From contig NZ_CP009516.1 in the NCBI RefSeq assembly GCF_000970285.1, positions 1,963,036 to 2,027,035 on the forward strand: a stretch of DNA of 64,000 nucleotides, in the 5' to 3' direction. This document shows, piece after piece, positions 1 to 9,662 of this stretch (its first letter is position 1; every line of letters begins with the position of its first letter). Origin of the DNA: Methanosarcina horonobensis HB-1 = JCM 15518 (GTDB lineage Archaea > Halobacteriota > Methanosarcinia > Methanosarcinales > Methanosarcinaceae). Under the pieces are notes generated by a model, which did no database searches, was not told the DNA's origin, and saw nothing but the letters and a program-made list of their open reading frames with translations. The translations under genes and the position numbers were made by a program.

Positions 1-202
1 AATGAACCTTTAAAAAGGTAACCTGAAATCCGTGTCTGAAGTAAGAAGTTTAGATTTAAACATTCCATTGCAGATCCATGTATACCTCCCTCCATATCTC
101 ACAAAACCGATAAAACAATAGCCTTTGAAGCAGGGAACTTTGCCAGCAGGATTCTTAGAAAAGGTAAATTCTTTATAGCTGATATGTGTAAAATAATTTA
201 CG

Positions 203-1723
203 ATGTTAGTTGGAACCCGAAATCTCAAACCATTCTCAATTCTTTATTTACTTACAATTGCACTGCTAATCTTCTCTGCGGCTTTTTCATTTCCGGCCTG
301 CGCACTTACCGAAGTAGATGTAAGTCCTGTCAATACACCTGATGGTGCAGTCGTGCTGATCATAGACGGCTTAAGCTCGCCTTTTATCTATTCTGAACTT
401 ACGCCGCATGCACTTGACGGCGCAACGCTTGAAAAAGCAAGGCTTGAGAATATTCCTGAGATAGGAAAAAATAGTGCCAGGATTCTCGAATTTCGTGCTC
501 CTCAGACCTTTACCGAAGGAGGGCACTCGGTTCTTGTTACCGGAAACCGGGGTGCAGACAGTGAATTTGTCAGTTTTAAAGACGCAAACATTTTCGATAT
601 CTTACATAGCAGGGGATATCTCTGCATCGCAGTAATGGAAAAAGGAGATTCCTGGTCAATCTGTGCAGAGCAGGATGCTGTCCTGAGAGATGAAAACAAC
701 TCCATAAAGAATATGGAAATAGTACTTGACCAGTATGAACATTCTCAGGATCTTTCCGTACCATCCGGGCTTTTGCAGTTAATGCAGGGCAGAGCTGACA
801 GGGCTCCCGGATATGTTACTTCTAAAGAGACAAGGGACAGGTATAACGGGTATAACAGGTGGGGTATTGAAACCGCCTGCGCTGTTGTGGAGTACATGGC
901 AAAAAACAGTCCAGAACAGAAGTACCTGCTGACCGTCAACGTGGGGGCAGTCGACATGAGTGGGCATTACAGAGACAATTATGGGTACATAGACTGCATT
1001 GAAAGCCTTGACTCCGAACTTCTGCCTCTCTACAACCTGTGCGAAAAAAACAACCTTGCCTTTGTCCTGACCGCAGACCACGGGATGGCTTTTCCGGCAG
1101 AGGGTTCCAAGGGAGGTCACCAGTCCGAAAAATACTCCGTTTCGGACGAAGCGCAACTGGTTCCACTCATCGTATCTGCGCAGGATGTTGAAATCGGGGT
1201 TATCGAAGGAGAGTTCGGACAGGAGGACTTTGCTCCGACTCTGCTTGGAATCCTTGATATCCCGGACAGGCCCAGGTTTGCCGAAGGAGAACAGATCCTG
1301 CTTACAGGGCACGTAAACCTTGAAGTCATACTCCCGGAAAAAGGAACTGTAGAAATCAGGAAAGATGGAAAAGTTCTCGAATCTTCAGGAAGCGATAACC
1401 AGTTCGTTTTCTACGGACTTGAGCCGGAGAAATCATATACGATCAGGGCTGTGCTTGATTCCGGAAAGGGCCTTGCAGAAAAGGAAAAAGAGGTTTTTCT
1501 TAAAACTGACTCCGTGATCGATTTCGGCAAAAAAGGAACCGGGGAAGGGAAAAGCGCGTACTCGTCGACGGAATCAAAAGCAGGAATAAACTTTGCGGGT
1601 ATTTCAGAAGAAGGAAATTCAATTTTTGGCAGGAACTCAAATCACCTGATAGGATATTTCCTGATAGGAGCAATAAACCTTGCAGGATTTTTTATCATCA
1701 TGAAAATTCTAAAAAAATACTGA
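203..1723 (+). CDS. Membrane-anchored alkaline-phosphatase-superfamily metalloenzyme
   Basis: 506 residues. An N-terminal hydrophobic signal segment (about residues 12-34) is followed by a phosphodiesterase/sulfatase-like fold: VVLIIDG near residue 50 supplies the first metal-binding Asp, a TFTEGGHS segment near 103 could carry the nucleophile, VDMSGH near 250 and LTADHGM near 290 supply further Asp/His ligands. A small beta-type domain follows and the protein ends in a transmembrane helix (about 483-501) with a basic tail. I infer an enzyme facing outside the cell and held by its C-terminus, hydrolysing phosphate or sulfate esters of unknown identity. No clear Shine-Dalgarno precedes the ATG, so the mRNA may be leaderless or start slightly elsewhere. 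It stands alone. Confidence 0.75.
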   Translation: MLVGTRNLKPFSILYLLTIALLIFSAAFSFPACALTEVDVSPVNTPDGAVVLIIDGLSSPFIYSELTPHALDGATLEKARLENIPEIGKNSARILEFRAPQTFTEGGHSVLVTGNRGADSEFVSFKDANIFDILHSRGYLCIAVMEKGDSWSICAEQDAVLRDENNSIKNMEIVLDQYEHSQDLSVPSGLLQLMQGRADRAPGYVTSKETRDRYNGYNRWGIETACAVVEYMAKNSPEQKYLLTVNVGAVDMSGHYRDNYGYIDCIESLDSELLPLYNLCEKNNLAFVLTADHGMAFPAEGSKGGHQSEKYSVSDEAQLVPLIVSAQDVEIGVIEGEFGQEDFAPTLLGILDIPDRPRFAEGEQILLTGHVNLEVILPEKGTVEIRKDGKVLESSGSDNQFVFYGLEPEKSYTIRAVLDSGKGLAEKEKEVFLKTDSVIDFGKKGTGEGKSAYSSTESKAGINFAGISEEGNSIFGRNSNHLIGYFLIGAINLAGFFIIMKILKKY

Positions 1724-2403
1724 AGAACCACTTAAGACCATTAAAAAACTTCATATCTCTTAAAAAGCCTCAAACCTTAAAAAACTGTTCTGAAAAACGG
1801 AAACATCTGTCTTTCGGTTAAGATTCCTGGATTCCCTGTTAAGATTTCCGAATAAAAGTTCCTGTTCAGTTAATGCTTTCGTTTTTTACAAATGGTAAAG
1901 TTGAAGAAATAGTAAAGCGATCAAAGTGGTTAAAATATATAACATAAATTTTACATTTTTGTTATATAAGATATGAGCCTATCCCAAAACTCTAAATTTC
2001 CTCCCTTAATCTCGAGTTTGGAATAACCACTCCCCCCTCTGACAATGAACACAATTATGAAACTCTTATTGATATGAAAATAAAATTGGTTTTGGGATGA
2101 GCTTTATATTTAATATAGCTTGTAGAGACATATATATTATGTCCCCATTGAGCGAAAATCATTTAGCGAATGTTATAGAGCAAATACTATTGAGCCAATC
2201 TGAAGTTGCCTGATACTGATTGGCCTTAAAATGCTGAATATCCCTGGCTTCCTGGAGTGGCCATTGAAGATAAGTTCCTGACTCAGCTGCAGTACAACCC
2301 GGCTGTGTACATCACTTTATGGTTCTAATATAAAGACCTGCAGAACCGCAGAGATGGAAAAAAAGCCCGAAAAATTGATTCCCTTCAGCGGAAGTGACCA
2401 AAA
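1724..2403. other. Intergenic region with a MITE-like element
   Basis: 680 bases without a convincing gene. It is AT-rich, holds the inverted-repeat element at 1975-2104, and a more GC-balanced stretch at 2200-2330 that has stops in every frame and may be decayed coding sequence. No family recognised. Confidence 0.5.
1975..2104. mobile_element. MITE-like element with terminal inverted repeats
   Basis: GAGCCTATCCCAAAAC at 1975-1990 is mirrored by the complement of GTTTTGGGATGAGC at 2089-2102 with a few mismatches. The interior of about 100 bases has no ORF. Termini of this GAGCC..CCCAAAAC type resemble those of IS elements common in Methanosarcina (family knowledge). Flanks are TATA-like, so any target duplication is hard to define. 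Confidence 0.6.
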
Positions 2404-3414
2404 ATGGAATATGAAGAAAGATTTGAGAAGGCTGTCCAGGTTACAGGCGTCGGGCTCCTTGTGAATCTCGGGCTAACTCTTTTCAAGTTATTTGCAGGAA
2501 TTCTTGGGAGCAGTGCGGCAATGGTCGCAGATGCTGTCCATTCCCTTTCGGATTTTCTGACCGACATTGTGGTGATCTTTGGCTTCAAGGTCGCAAAAAA
2601 ACCGGTAGACAAAAGTCATAACTACGGGCACGGAAAAATTGAAACTCTGAGTGCAAGCCTTGTCGGGCTCATGCTTTTAATTGTAGCCGGGCAGATTTTA
2701 TTTTACGGACTCCGGAAAATTCTGCTGTTCGTGGAAGGAGAAAACCTTGAGCAGCCTGCTCTTATTGCCCTGTATGCAGCTCTGCTTTCCGTAATCTTAA
2801 AAGAGCTCATGTACCACTATACAATCCTTGAGTCCCGAAAGATCAACAGCATGGCCCTGACCGCGAATGCCTGGCACCACCGCTCTGATGCTTTTTCTTC
2901 TCTTTGCACCATGATTGGGATCGGGGCTGCAATCTTCCTGGGAGGAAAATGGGTTGTGCTAGACCCTCTTATGGCGGTTTTTCTGAGTTTCATCATCCTT
3001 AAAGTCGCCCTGAAGATATTCCGTAGCAGCATAAACGAACTCATAGAAGCATCACTTGATGAGGAAACCGAGGGCAAGATCAGGCAGATTATCCAGAATA
3101 CCGAAGGAGTAAAAGCTCTTTCAAACCTCAAGACACGGAGAATAGGAAATAATATTGCAGTGGATATCCGCATCAAAGTTGACAGTGCCCTAGACATCGG
3201 AGAAGCAAACCGTATTTCCATTCATGTAGAACACAACCTGAAAAAAGCCTTCGGGCCCTATACCTATGTCCTTGTGAAAGCCGAGCCCTATGAACGCGAA
3301 CCCGCAGGAAAACCTGAGGACGGGAAAATTCCCGAACATGCAGAGCATTCTGAAAAACATGACATCTGCCTTAGAAAGCAGCCGATAAAAGAGGGCAAAA
3401 ACAACAGGTTCTAA
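2404..3414 (+). CDS. Cation diffusion facilitator (CDF) family transporter
   Basis: 336 residues. The TM2 metal site reads DAVHSLSD (residues 43-50) and is followed by the CDF hallmark HNYGHGKIE near residue 72. TM5 carries HHRSD near 157, the second half of the zinc-type site. About six membrane helices are followed by a cytoplasmic ferredoxin-like domain (about 210-300) and a hydrophilic, His-containing tail (EHAEHSEKHD) that may bind metal. Family members export Zn2+, Fe2+, Mn2+ or similar divalent ions in exchange for protons. The site composition points to zinc-like selectivity, but this cannot be fixed from sequence alone. It appears monocistronic. Confidence 0.9.
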   Translation: MEYEERFEKAVQVTGVGLLVNLGLTLFKLFAGILGSSAAMVADAVHSLSDFLTDIVVIFGFKVAKKPVDKSHNYGHGKIETLSASLVGLMLLIVAGQILFYGLRKILLFVEGENLEQPALIALYAALLSVILKELMYHYTILESRKINSMALTANAWHHRSDAFSSLCTMIGIGAAIFLGGKWVVLDPLMAVFLSFIILKVALKIFRSSINELIEASLDEETEGKIRQIIQNTEGVKALSNLKTRRIGNNIAVDIRIKVDSALDIGEANRISIHVEHNLKKAFGPYTYVLVKAEPYEREPAGKPEDGKIPEHAEHSEKHDICLRKQPIKEGKNNRF

Positions 3415-3473
3415 GGATTCAAAAATGCCGCAAAGTTCACAGAATCGTGAGCCTCAAAAAGATCACTTTCATC

Positions 3474-3752
3474 TCAGGAAAGATCATATACATTTCCCAG
3501 GGCTTCTTTAAAGGTAACATCAACATCTTCTACGTGGGCAAAAGTCGGCCCTCTTCGAAGCTCGTTTATCAGGAGTTCAAGAGCTTCCCGCCTGCCTTCA
3601 GCGAGAATAAAAACCCTCCCGTTCCTGAGGTTTATGGGGTTGCAGTCCACTCCAAAGCGCTCGGCAGCATTTCTTGCAAACCTTCGAAAACCAACGCCCT
3701 GTACCCTGCCGGATACAAGGATTTCCGCCCGCACAGTTTCTCCAGAGGTCAC
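3474..3752 (-). CDS. acyP: Acylphosphatase
   Basis: 92 residues, the normal length for the family. The signature GRVQGVGFRRF (residues 15-25) holds the phosphate-binding loop and catalytic Arg, and NLRNGRV (about 41-47) holds the catalytic Asn. The enzyme hydrolyses acyl phosphates such as acetyl phosphate or carbamoyl phosphate in the cytoplasm. In an acetate-using methanogen acetyl phosphate is a central metabolite, which makes the gene plausible there (inference). It lies tail-to-tail with the CDF transporter and is not in an operon. Confidence 0.92.
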   Translation of the reverse strand: MTSGETVRAEILVSGRVQGVGFRRFARNAAERFGVDCNPINLRNGRVFILAEGRREALELLINELRRGPTFAHVEDVDVTFKEALGNVYDLS

Positions 3753-3767
3753 AACTGGCTATTTTGA

Positions 3768-4323
3768 ATAACCCTGATATATATCTATGGTTATTTCAAG
3801 ACCGGGAATCTGGCGGGAAGTGGTTTTTGGGATAAGAGAAAAAGATACTTAATATAAAAATAAAATAAGTAAATGTTTTCTTAACCTATATTAGAAAGAT
3901 CAATCGAGAATAAACAGGTTGGAAATGTACTAAATACAGGATCGAGTACCAAAGAGGATGTATGCAATTGTTTTGGGCAGCTACACAAATCATGCGATTT
4001 GACAAGTTCCCGATAACCCCTAACTCTTAAAAAAGATTCCTTAAATTCTACAGAATTTTTCCTGCTCTTTCTCTAATTCTCCTAAAATTCTTTAATTCTC
4101 CTAAAAAGCCCTATTTCTTCGCCTACATAATCTTTTCCGGATACGCATATCCAGAGGTAAGAACAGCATGTCACTGCTTTTACTCGCTCCATAATTCTGC
4201 TTGAGCTCTTTCCAGGCTGCCTTATCCAGTGAATGAAATTTTTTAGATAGTTTTTCAGTTATTATTTTTCAGGAAGATAAGGAATGAAAAATAACGGTGC
4301 TGGATAATTCAACCAGCTTGTAA
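3768..4323. other. Intergenic region, no gene recognised
   Basis: AT-rich with short repeated bits such as the TTCTCCTAAAA motif near 4075-4105. No ORF with coding character and no recognised RNA. Confidence 0.5.
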
Positions 4324-4539
4324 TCAGGATATCTCACTCCTTGGGACCCCACTATCCAGATAGTGGAGTGTAATGTCATCTCCATTACGGTCAACCTGAA
4401 CAAGTTCGTATATCTCTGCAAACATTAAAATATCCAATTCAAAATCGTTATCACTTATAGGGACATCTTCAGGAACAATTATTCCAGCTTTAGAGAGTTC
4501 TTCTGCATCATTATATAGTTTTATTGTTACCGCCCTCAT
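4324..4539 (-). CDS. Small acidic hypothetical protein
   Basis: 71 residues, not recognised. The sequence is acidic and soluble, with a predicted mix of helix and strand (MRAVTIKLYNDAEELSKAG at the start, ITLHYLDSG near the end). It has no Cys and no membrane segment. The start lacks an obvious Shine-Dalgarno. Codon use looks like that of its neighbours, so I think it is a real gene. No neighbour suggests a role. Confidence 0.5.
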   Translation of the reverse strand: MRAVTIKLYNDAEELSKAGIIVPEDVPISDNDFELDILMFAEIYELVQVDRNGDDITLHYLDSGVPRSEIS

Positions 4540-4699
4540 TTTTTAGCACACCCATACCAGTAATTTTCTTCCACGCAGTTTGGCTTACTGCAGTACACTA
4601 TATAGTATCATTTCTATATAAGCAAAGCATTAGATATTAATTCTAAAAGAGTTCAGATAGTAAAAAGACGAGGGATGGCGGGAAATTTATTATGGGCAG

Positions 4700-4733
4700 A
4701 AGGAGATAATATATTAAAGGAGATAATATATTA
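4700..4733. repeat. Tandem duplication of a 17-base unit
   Basis: Two perfect, adjacent copies of AAGGAGATAATATATTA. The unit contains both a GGAG and a TATA-like stretch. Confidence 0.8.
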
Positions 4734-4883
4734 ATATTGTTGGTACTCGGGTAACGGGTGCGAGTTATTGAAAAACAGTAAACATAAGAATCTCTACGTT
4801 TTTCTTAAACATGGGAGATATGCTCACTTTTTCGGAATTGATCAATAACTCACTGACACGACCCATAATTTGGAGGAGAAATT

Positions 4884-4925
4884 ATGAGTATTGGGACGAG
4901 CTCAGTAAAAAATAATGTCAGCTAA
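4884..4925 (+). CDS. Possible 13-residue mini-ORF with strong RBS
   Basis: TTTGGAGGAGAAATT stands directly before an ATG that opens a 13-codon frame, MSIGTSSVKNNVS, then TAA. The Shine-Dalgarno is among the strongest in the window. It could be a real micropeptide, or the start of a gene whose remainder has been lost. No homologue recognised. Confidence 0.35.
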   Translation: MSIGTSSVKNNVS

Positions 4926-4950
4926 CTTCCTTTAAGTAAAAGACAAATGT

Positions 4951-5535
4951 TTACACCTCAAAAGAGTGGCCATGCCCGGGATTTACACGTTTGGCTCCAA
5001 GTTCTTTAAGCTTAAGCCAGCTGTTTTTTGATACAATATCATCTTCCATTATTTGATTTTCCGGCCGGAGGTCACCTATAAAGGCATCTCCTGAGTCAAG
5101 AAAGACAGAAATGCTATCGCCGGAATGTCCTGGTGTATGAATAACTTCTCCTGACAGGCCTATGCTCTGCAGAACCTTTCTGGACTCTGATAGAGTTATT
5201 ATAATGTTATCCTCCAAATTGATCGGCTTATAACTCATTTTCTTTTGTATCACAGCTTCCATTTGAGCTATACTTTGGATTTGCATATCAAATAAAATAA
5301 ACTTAACACCTTTATCTTTGAGTTCTTGAACTAAACCTGCATGATCAACGTGGAAGTGGGTAACAATTAGATAATTTATTTCCTGCACCCTTTTTCCTGC
5401 AGGGCGTAGTTGCCTGCCGTAATCGTTTATTGTTCCAGGCCATCCGATATCAATTGCCAAACAGTATTGATCAGCATCAATCAGATAATAATTGGAGGAT
5501 TTATAGCCAACGTTAAATATTTTCATTATCCTCAA
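4951..5535 (-). CDS. MBL-fold metallo-hydrolase
   Basis: 194 residues, a short single-domain metallo-beta-lactamase fold. The zinc motif THFHVDHAG lies near residue 60, HTPGHSGDS near 134 adds the next His, and GDLRPE and NPGHG near the C-terminus give the remaining Asp and His ligands. All five canonical ligand positions are present, so a dinuclear metal hydrolase is likely. The subfamily includes glyoxalase II-like thioesterases and other hydrolases; the substrate is not evident. The protein begins directly with the core strand and has no export signal, so it is cytoplasmic. Confidence 0.85.
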   Translation of the reverse strand: MRIMKIFNVGYKSSNYYLIDADQYCLAIDIGWPGTINDYGRQLRPAGKRVQEINYLIVTHFHVDHAGLVQELKDKGVKFILFDMQIQSIAQMEAVIQKKMSYKPINLEDNIIITLSESRKVLQSIGLSGEVIHTPGHSGDSISVFLDSGDAFIGDLRPENQIMEDDIVSKNSWLKLKELGAKRVNPGHGHSFEV

Positions 5536-5817
5536 CTAAACTAACACATTTATTCATAATTGTTTCAAACTCTTTTTATTCAAATTTACCCCTATTATTA
5601 AGAAGATAAATCATTTGTCTGTTATATACTTTTTATGTTGATTTTGCAAAAACACCTTTATTCTACTGTATTTTGTAATCTTCACTTGTGAAACAATTCT
5701 TATTGGGCTGATAACGTTTATGAAATAGAATTGTTTAAATTAAAGGCGCTAAATGGCAAAACAGCAAAAAGGAACAGTAAGTACTGATTATAGAGAAAAT
5801 TTAAGGTGGGGGATCAT

Positions 5818-6225
5818 ATGAAGCTAAAACAAACGATTGGTATAGTTTTAATCAGCATTCTTTTATTATCTGCAACTGCAATTGCAGCACCTACGAAATA
5901 TAAAACAAGGTATGACACAACAACGCTTACATCTAACCCTGAAGTCGTTGCCCCAAATCTTATTGCTGCTTTTACTGCAACTCATGACCCAAATAGACCA
6001 TTGACAATAAGATTCAAAGAAGAGTGTATTGGGGAACCAGTTCCGTACAAGTGGGGCGAGAGAGAATGGACATACTACTGGGGCTTTGGAGATAATACTA
6101 CAGCAAATCAAAAGAACCCTGTACATCCATTCAAAGAACCAGGAAGGTATAAAGTTAATTTAAGGATAAGAAACGCTGAGGGTCAAGAGAGCAAAGCAGT
6201 AATGTACATTAATGTAAAATGGTGA
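5818..6225 (+). CDS. Secreted PKD-domain protein
   Basis: 135 residues from the ATG at 5818. That start is preferred over an in-frame GTG at 5806 because the GTG lies within the Shine-Dalgarno AAGGTGGGGG. A signal peptide (about residues 1-24, ending AIAA) precedes one PKD-like fold: YYWGFGDNTTANQKNPVHPF is the typical W-x-F-G-D motif and YKVNLRIRNAEGQ the following strand. PKD domains are common in Methanosarcina surface proteins and act in adhesion or matrix contacts. With only one domain and no anchor it is likely released or bound to other surface proteins. Confidence 0.8.
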   Translation: MKLKQTIGIVLISILLLSATAIAAPTKYKTRYDTTTLTSNPEVVAPNLIAAFTATHDPNRPLTIRFKEECIGEPVPYKWGEREWTYYWGFGDNTTANQKNPVHPFKEPGRYKVNLRIRNAEGQESKAVMYINVKW

Positions 6226-6842
6226 AAAAATAAATTCTCAAAATTGAAAAAAATTATACGAATGAAATTATATATGCAGGGAATTGGTGTGTCAGAAGAT
6301 TTGGGAGCGTCTAAGGCTAATTCCCGTCATTTTAATGGCAGGATACAGCCGTCAACTCTCCTTTAATATGGTTACAGATAACGTTTTTCTACTTACAAAT
6401 CTATACTTTATTGTTAAGTTTTGTTCTGGGAGCTGTAAACGCTACAGAAGCCGCTTAACTTTGCTCTGAAACTCCAAGTATAGGGTTCTTTGAAGTAGTT
6501 TCAAAGGTAAAACTTGAAACGATTGCTCTTGATGTATAGCTTATCTCAAAAATTTATCATTCTTTTTAAACTTCATCTAGAAGATTAAACTCAGTAATAA
6601 ACGTTTTTTCTAAGTCAAGTTTTTGTACACAATACATAGAATTGGTCTACTAATATTGGATTTTTGATTAGGTACCTTTTTAAAATTTATACTTTTACGG
6701 ATAAACAGGCATATCGCCTTAGATTACTAGTTTAAAAGTTAATATGTGATTAATCTCATAAATATATTTAGACAATGTATGGACGATTCGTAGAAAAACA
6801 AAATATGTGTACCCTACTTTGAAACAGGGTTGCTGGGGAATT
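6226..6842. other. Intergenic region with possible decayed secreted-protein fragment
   Basis: No intact gene. Around 6385-6535 one frame reads LLLSFVLGAVNATEAA, stop, then TPSIGFFEVVSKVKLETIALDV, which looks like a signal peptide end and mature start broken by a stop codon. This is weak evidence for a decayed gene. The rest is AT-rich and includes the upstream region of the kinase gene. Confidence 0.3.
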
Positions 6843-9320
6843 ATGACTACTTCTGAACGCCTGAGTGCCGACGAACTGGGAACTCGAGTGCAGGAACAGA
6901 TCGCCGAACTGGAAAAAGCCAATCAAGCTTTACATACCGAGATTCTCGAATGTAAGAAAGCTAAAGAGGATTTGCGCGCCAGCGAGGAAAGGCTACGCTT
7001 CATGAGCGATAATCTACCGGACAGTGCAGTTTATCAGTATACCCATGAGCCCGATGGAAGTGTCCGTTTTCTTTACTGCAGCGCGGGTATTGAGCAGCTT
7101 AACGGCGTCAGCCCCACGGACGTACTTCGAGACCCAGGTACACTGCACCGGCAAATCCCTCCGGAATATTTCGAACGGCTCGTAGAAGCCGAGGCACGCA
7201 GCGCCCGCGAGCTTTCTGACTTCGACATGGAAACACCTATGCTGCGACCCGATGGTCAGGTGCGCTGGATGAGATTGCATTCCCATCCTCGCCGGCTTCC
7301 CGATGGTCGAACAGTCTGGGACGGTGTACAAACCGACATTACCAAATACAAGCTCACTGAGGAAGCTCTTAAAGAAGCATATCAGAGTTTGGAAAAGAAA
7401 GTAAAGGAACGTACATCTGAACTTGAAGAAGCTTATAAATCATTAAAAGAGAACGAAAGAAGGCTCTCTGAAGCTCAAAAAATGGCTCATCTCGGAAGCT
7501 GGGATCGAAATTTTGCAACTAATGAAATATACTGGTCTGATGAAGCTTATCGTATTTATGGTTATAAACCTCAGGAATTCGAAGTAACTTACAACACATT
7601 TTTAGGTCACGTACATCCCGATGATCGGGACTATGTAGCTAATGCTGCTAAAAAAGCTGTAAATGGAAAAACCTACAGTATTGATTTTAGAATAACACGT
7701 GCTGATGGAGAAGAGCGTATAGTTCATTCACAGGGTGAAGTCACTTTTGATGAGCAGAATAACCCTGTTCGAGCGAAAGGAACAGTTCAGGATATTACGG
7801 GACGCAAAAAAGCAGAAGAGAAGATTCAGGGCCTGGCAAACATAGTGGAGTCATCAAATGATGGAATTATAACTGAGTCTCTCGATAGTGTTATTACCAG
7901 CTGGAACAGAGGAGCAGAGCAAATTTTTGGCTACTTGGCAGAAGAAATTCTTGGAAAGCCCATATCCGTGCTGGAACCATCCATATTGGCCGGAGAAACA
8001 AAAGAATTGGTCGAACTGGTTAAACAGGGAGAAATGATCCAGCAGTATGAGACTTTAAGGTTAAGAAAGGATGGTAGCATAATAAATGTTTCAATAACTC
8101 TGTCTCCGGTTTTTGATATTTATGGAAAGCTTACCAATATCTCGGTTATTTATCGAGATATAACCGAAAGGAAAAGAACAGAAGAAAAGCTTCGAGAAAG
8201 TGAGGAAAGATATCGCAACATCGTAGAGACAGCAAACGAAGGCATACTCACAATTAACGATAAAGCCGTAATCACTTACGCTAATAAAAAAATAACGGAT
8301 ATGTTAGGATACAGTATGGAAGAAGGTATCGGTAGACCGATATGGGACTTCATCAGTGAAGAAAGTAAGGCGCTCGCCAAACTGAATCAGGAAAAGAGGC
8401 GAGAGGGTATCAATGGGAGCTATGAATTGAAATTAGTACATAAAAATGGCTTACCATTATGGGTGCATATAAACGCTAAATCTCTTTTTGATAAGGATGG
8501 CAAGTTTATGGGCTCTCTGAGCATGCTCACTGACATCACCAAGCGAAAAGAAGCTGAAAGAGCTCTCGCAAATATCGGGATAGCCCGCCAGAAGGAAATC
8601 CATCACAGGATTAAAAATAACCTTCAGGTAATTTCTTCTCTTCTCGACCTTGAGGCTGAAAAATTCAACAGTAAAAAGCACATTCAGGATTCTGAAGTTC
8701 TCGAAGCCTTCAGAGAAAGCCAGGATAGAGTAACATCCATTGCTCTGATCCATGAAGAACTGCACGAAGAGGACGGAACCACCGATGCCCTGAATTTCCC
8801 TCTATACTTGCAGAGACTTGTAGAAAACCTTTTCCGGACATACACTCTTGGAAATATCGATATCAGTTTAAACACGGACCTGGAAGAGAATATCTTTTTT
8901 GATATGGACACTGCGGTTCCGTTAGGGATAATTGTTAACGAACTTGTTTCAAATTCATTAAAACACGCATTTTCAGGCAGGAAAACGGGGACAATTAAAA
9001 TTAAACTCTTTAGTGAAGAGGCTGGAGATGAACCTTACGCTGGAAATGAGCCTAAGAGTAAAGAAAAGCTTACTAAAGAGGAGCTTAAGAAAGAAAAGCT
9101 TGCTAAAGTGAAATCTGCCAGAAAAGGTGCTGCATATACTCTCATAGTTTCAGACAACGGAACTGGCATTCCAGAAGAAATCGATTTTGAGAACCCGAAA
9201 ACCCTTGGTCTGCAGCTTGTAAACATTCTGGTGGATCAATTGGACGGTGAAATAAAGCTTGATAAAAGCCACGGAACTGAATTTATCATAGGGTTCAATG
9301 TAAAAGAAAAAAGGAATTAA
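6843..9320 (+). CDS. Multi-PAS sensor histidine kinase (HisKA_2 type)
   Basis: 825 residues from the ATG at 6843, chosen over an in-frame GTG at 6807 because TGGGGAATT precedes it and the paralogue at 9663 has the same context. A coiled coil leads in; four PAS domains follow (about 45-170, 225-335, 340-460, 465-585). The dimerisation domain contains HHRIKNNLQVISSLLDLE, with the phospho-acceptor His. The ATPase domain has NELVSNSLKHAF (N box) and DNGTGIPEE (G1). A Lys/Glu-rich insert (about 745-770) sits between these boxes and is unusual. There are no membrane helices, so it is a cytoplasmic sensor, perhaps of redox or small ligands. Receivers downstream are candidate partners. Confidence 0.9.
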   Translation: MTTSERLSADELGTRVQEQIAELEKANQALHTEILECKKAKEDLRASEERLRFMSDNLPDSAVYQYTHEPDGSVRFLYCSAGIEQLNGVSPTDVLRDPGTLHRQIPPEYFERLVEAEARSARELSDFDMETPMLRPDGQVRWMRLHSHPRRLPDGRTVWDGVQTDITKYKLTEEALKEAYQSLEKKVKERTSELEEAYKSLKENERRLSEAQKMAHLGSWDRNFATNEIYWSDEAYRIYGYKPQEFEVTYNTFLGHVHPDDRDYVANAAKKAVNGKTYSIDFRITRADGEERIVHSQGEVTFDEQNNPVRAKGTVQDITGRKKAEEKIQGLANIVESSNDGIITESLDSVITSWNRGAEQIFGYLAEEILGKPISVLEPSILAGETKELVELVKQGEMIQQYETLRLRKDGSIINVSITLSPVFDIYGKLTNISVIYRDITERKRTEEKLRESEERYRNIVETANEGILTINDKAVITYANKKITDMLGYSMEEGIGRPIWDFISEESKALAKLNQEKRREGINGSYELKLVHKNGLPLWVHINAKSLFDKDGKFMGSLSMLTDITKRKEAERALANIGIARQKEIHHRIKNNLQVISSLLDLEAEKFNSKKHIQDSEVLEAFRESQDRVTSIALIHEELHEEDGTTDALNFPLYLQRLVENLFRTYTLGNIDISLNTDLEENIFFDMDTAVPLGIIVNELVSNSLKHAFSGRKTGTIKIKLFSEEAGDEPYAGNEPKSKEKLTKEELKKEKLAKVKSARKGAAYTLIVSDNGTGIPEEIDFENPKTLGLQLVNILVDQLDGEIKLDKSHGTEFIIGFNVKEKRN

Positions 9321-9662
9321 TAAATTTCTGTTCTTTTACTTTCGATATCCCCTTTACATAAAATATAATTTTGATCGGATATTTTCAATTTTTTATGTAA
9401 TATGGATATAACATCGTATTATTCATCATAAATAATATTTTATTTATCATCTTAAAAATTAATATATGATAAGTATCATAAAATATATCTAAAGCTTAAT
9501 TGATGATTGCCAGAAAGGCAAATTTGCTTTGAGAGAATTCTGGTACGATATTATTGGGGAGTCGCCTGGATCATATTCTTGTCAATTCTATCAGGCAAGA
9601 AGATCAGACAAAAAGGGTTTAATTGAGGTACTAATGCCCATTTAAAGCAGGGTTGGGGACTT
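9321..9662. other. Intergenic region upstream of kinase remnant
   Basis: Very AT-rich with no coding signal. The last 50 bases resemble the region before the kinase at 6843, so the duplication included some upstream DNA. Confidence 0.5.

Noticed and set aside
1-202. Minus-strand ORF at 10-228
   Set aside because: Overlaps the start of the phosphatase gene, no ribosome site, no family.
779-1312. 177-codon minus-strand ORF
   Set aside because: Shadow of the phosphatase-superfamily gene; no start signal and no protein-like domains.
6284-6469. 61-codon ORF MVCQKIWERL...
   Set aside because: No start signal, no conservation hints; region looks decayed.
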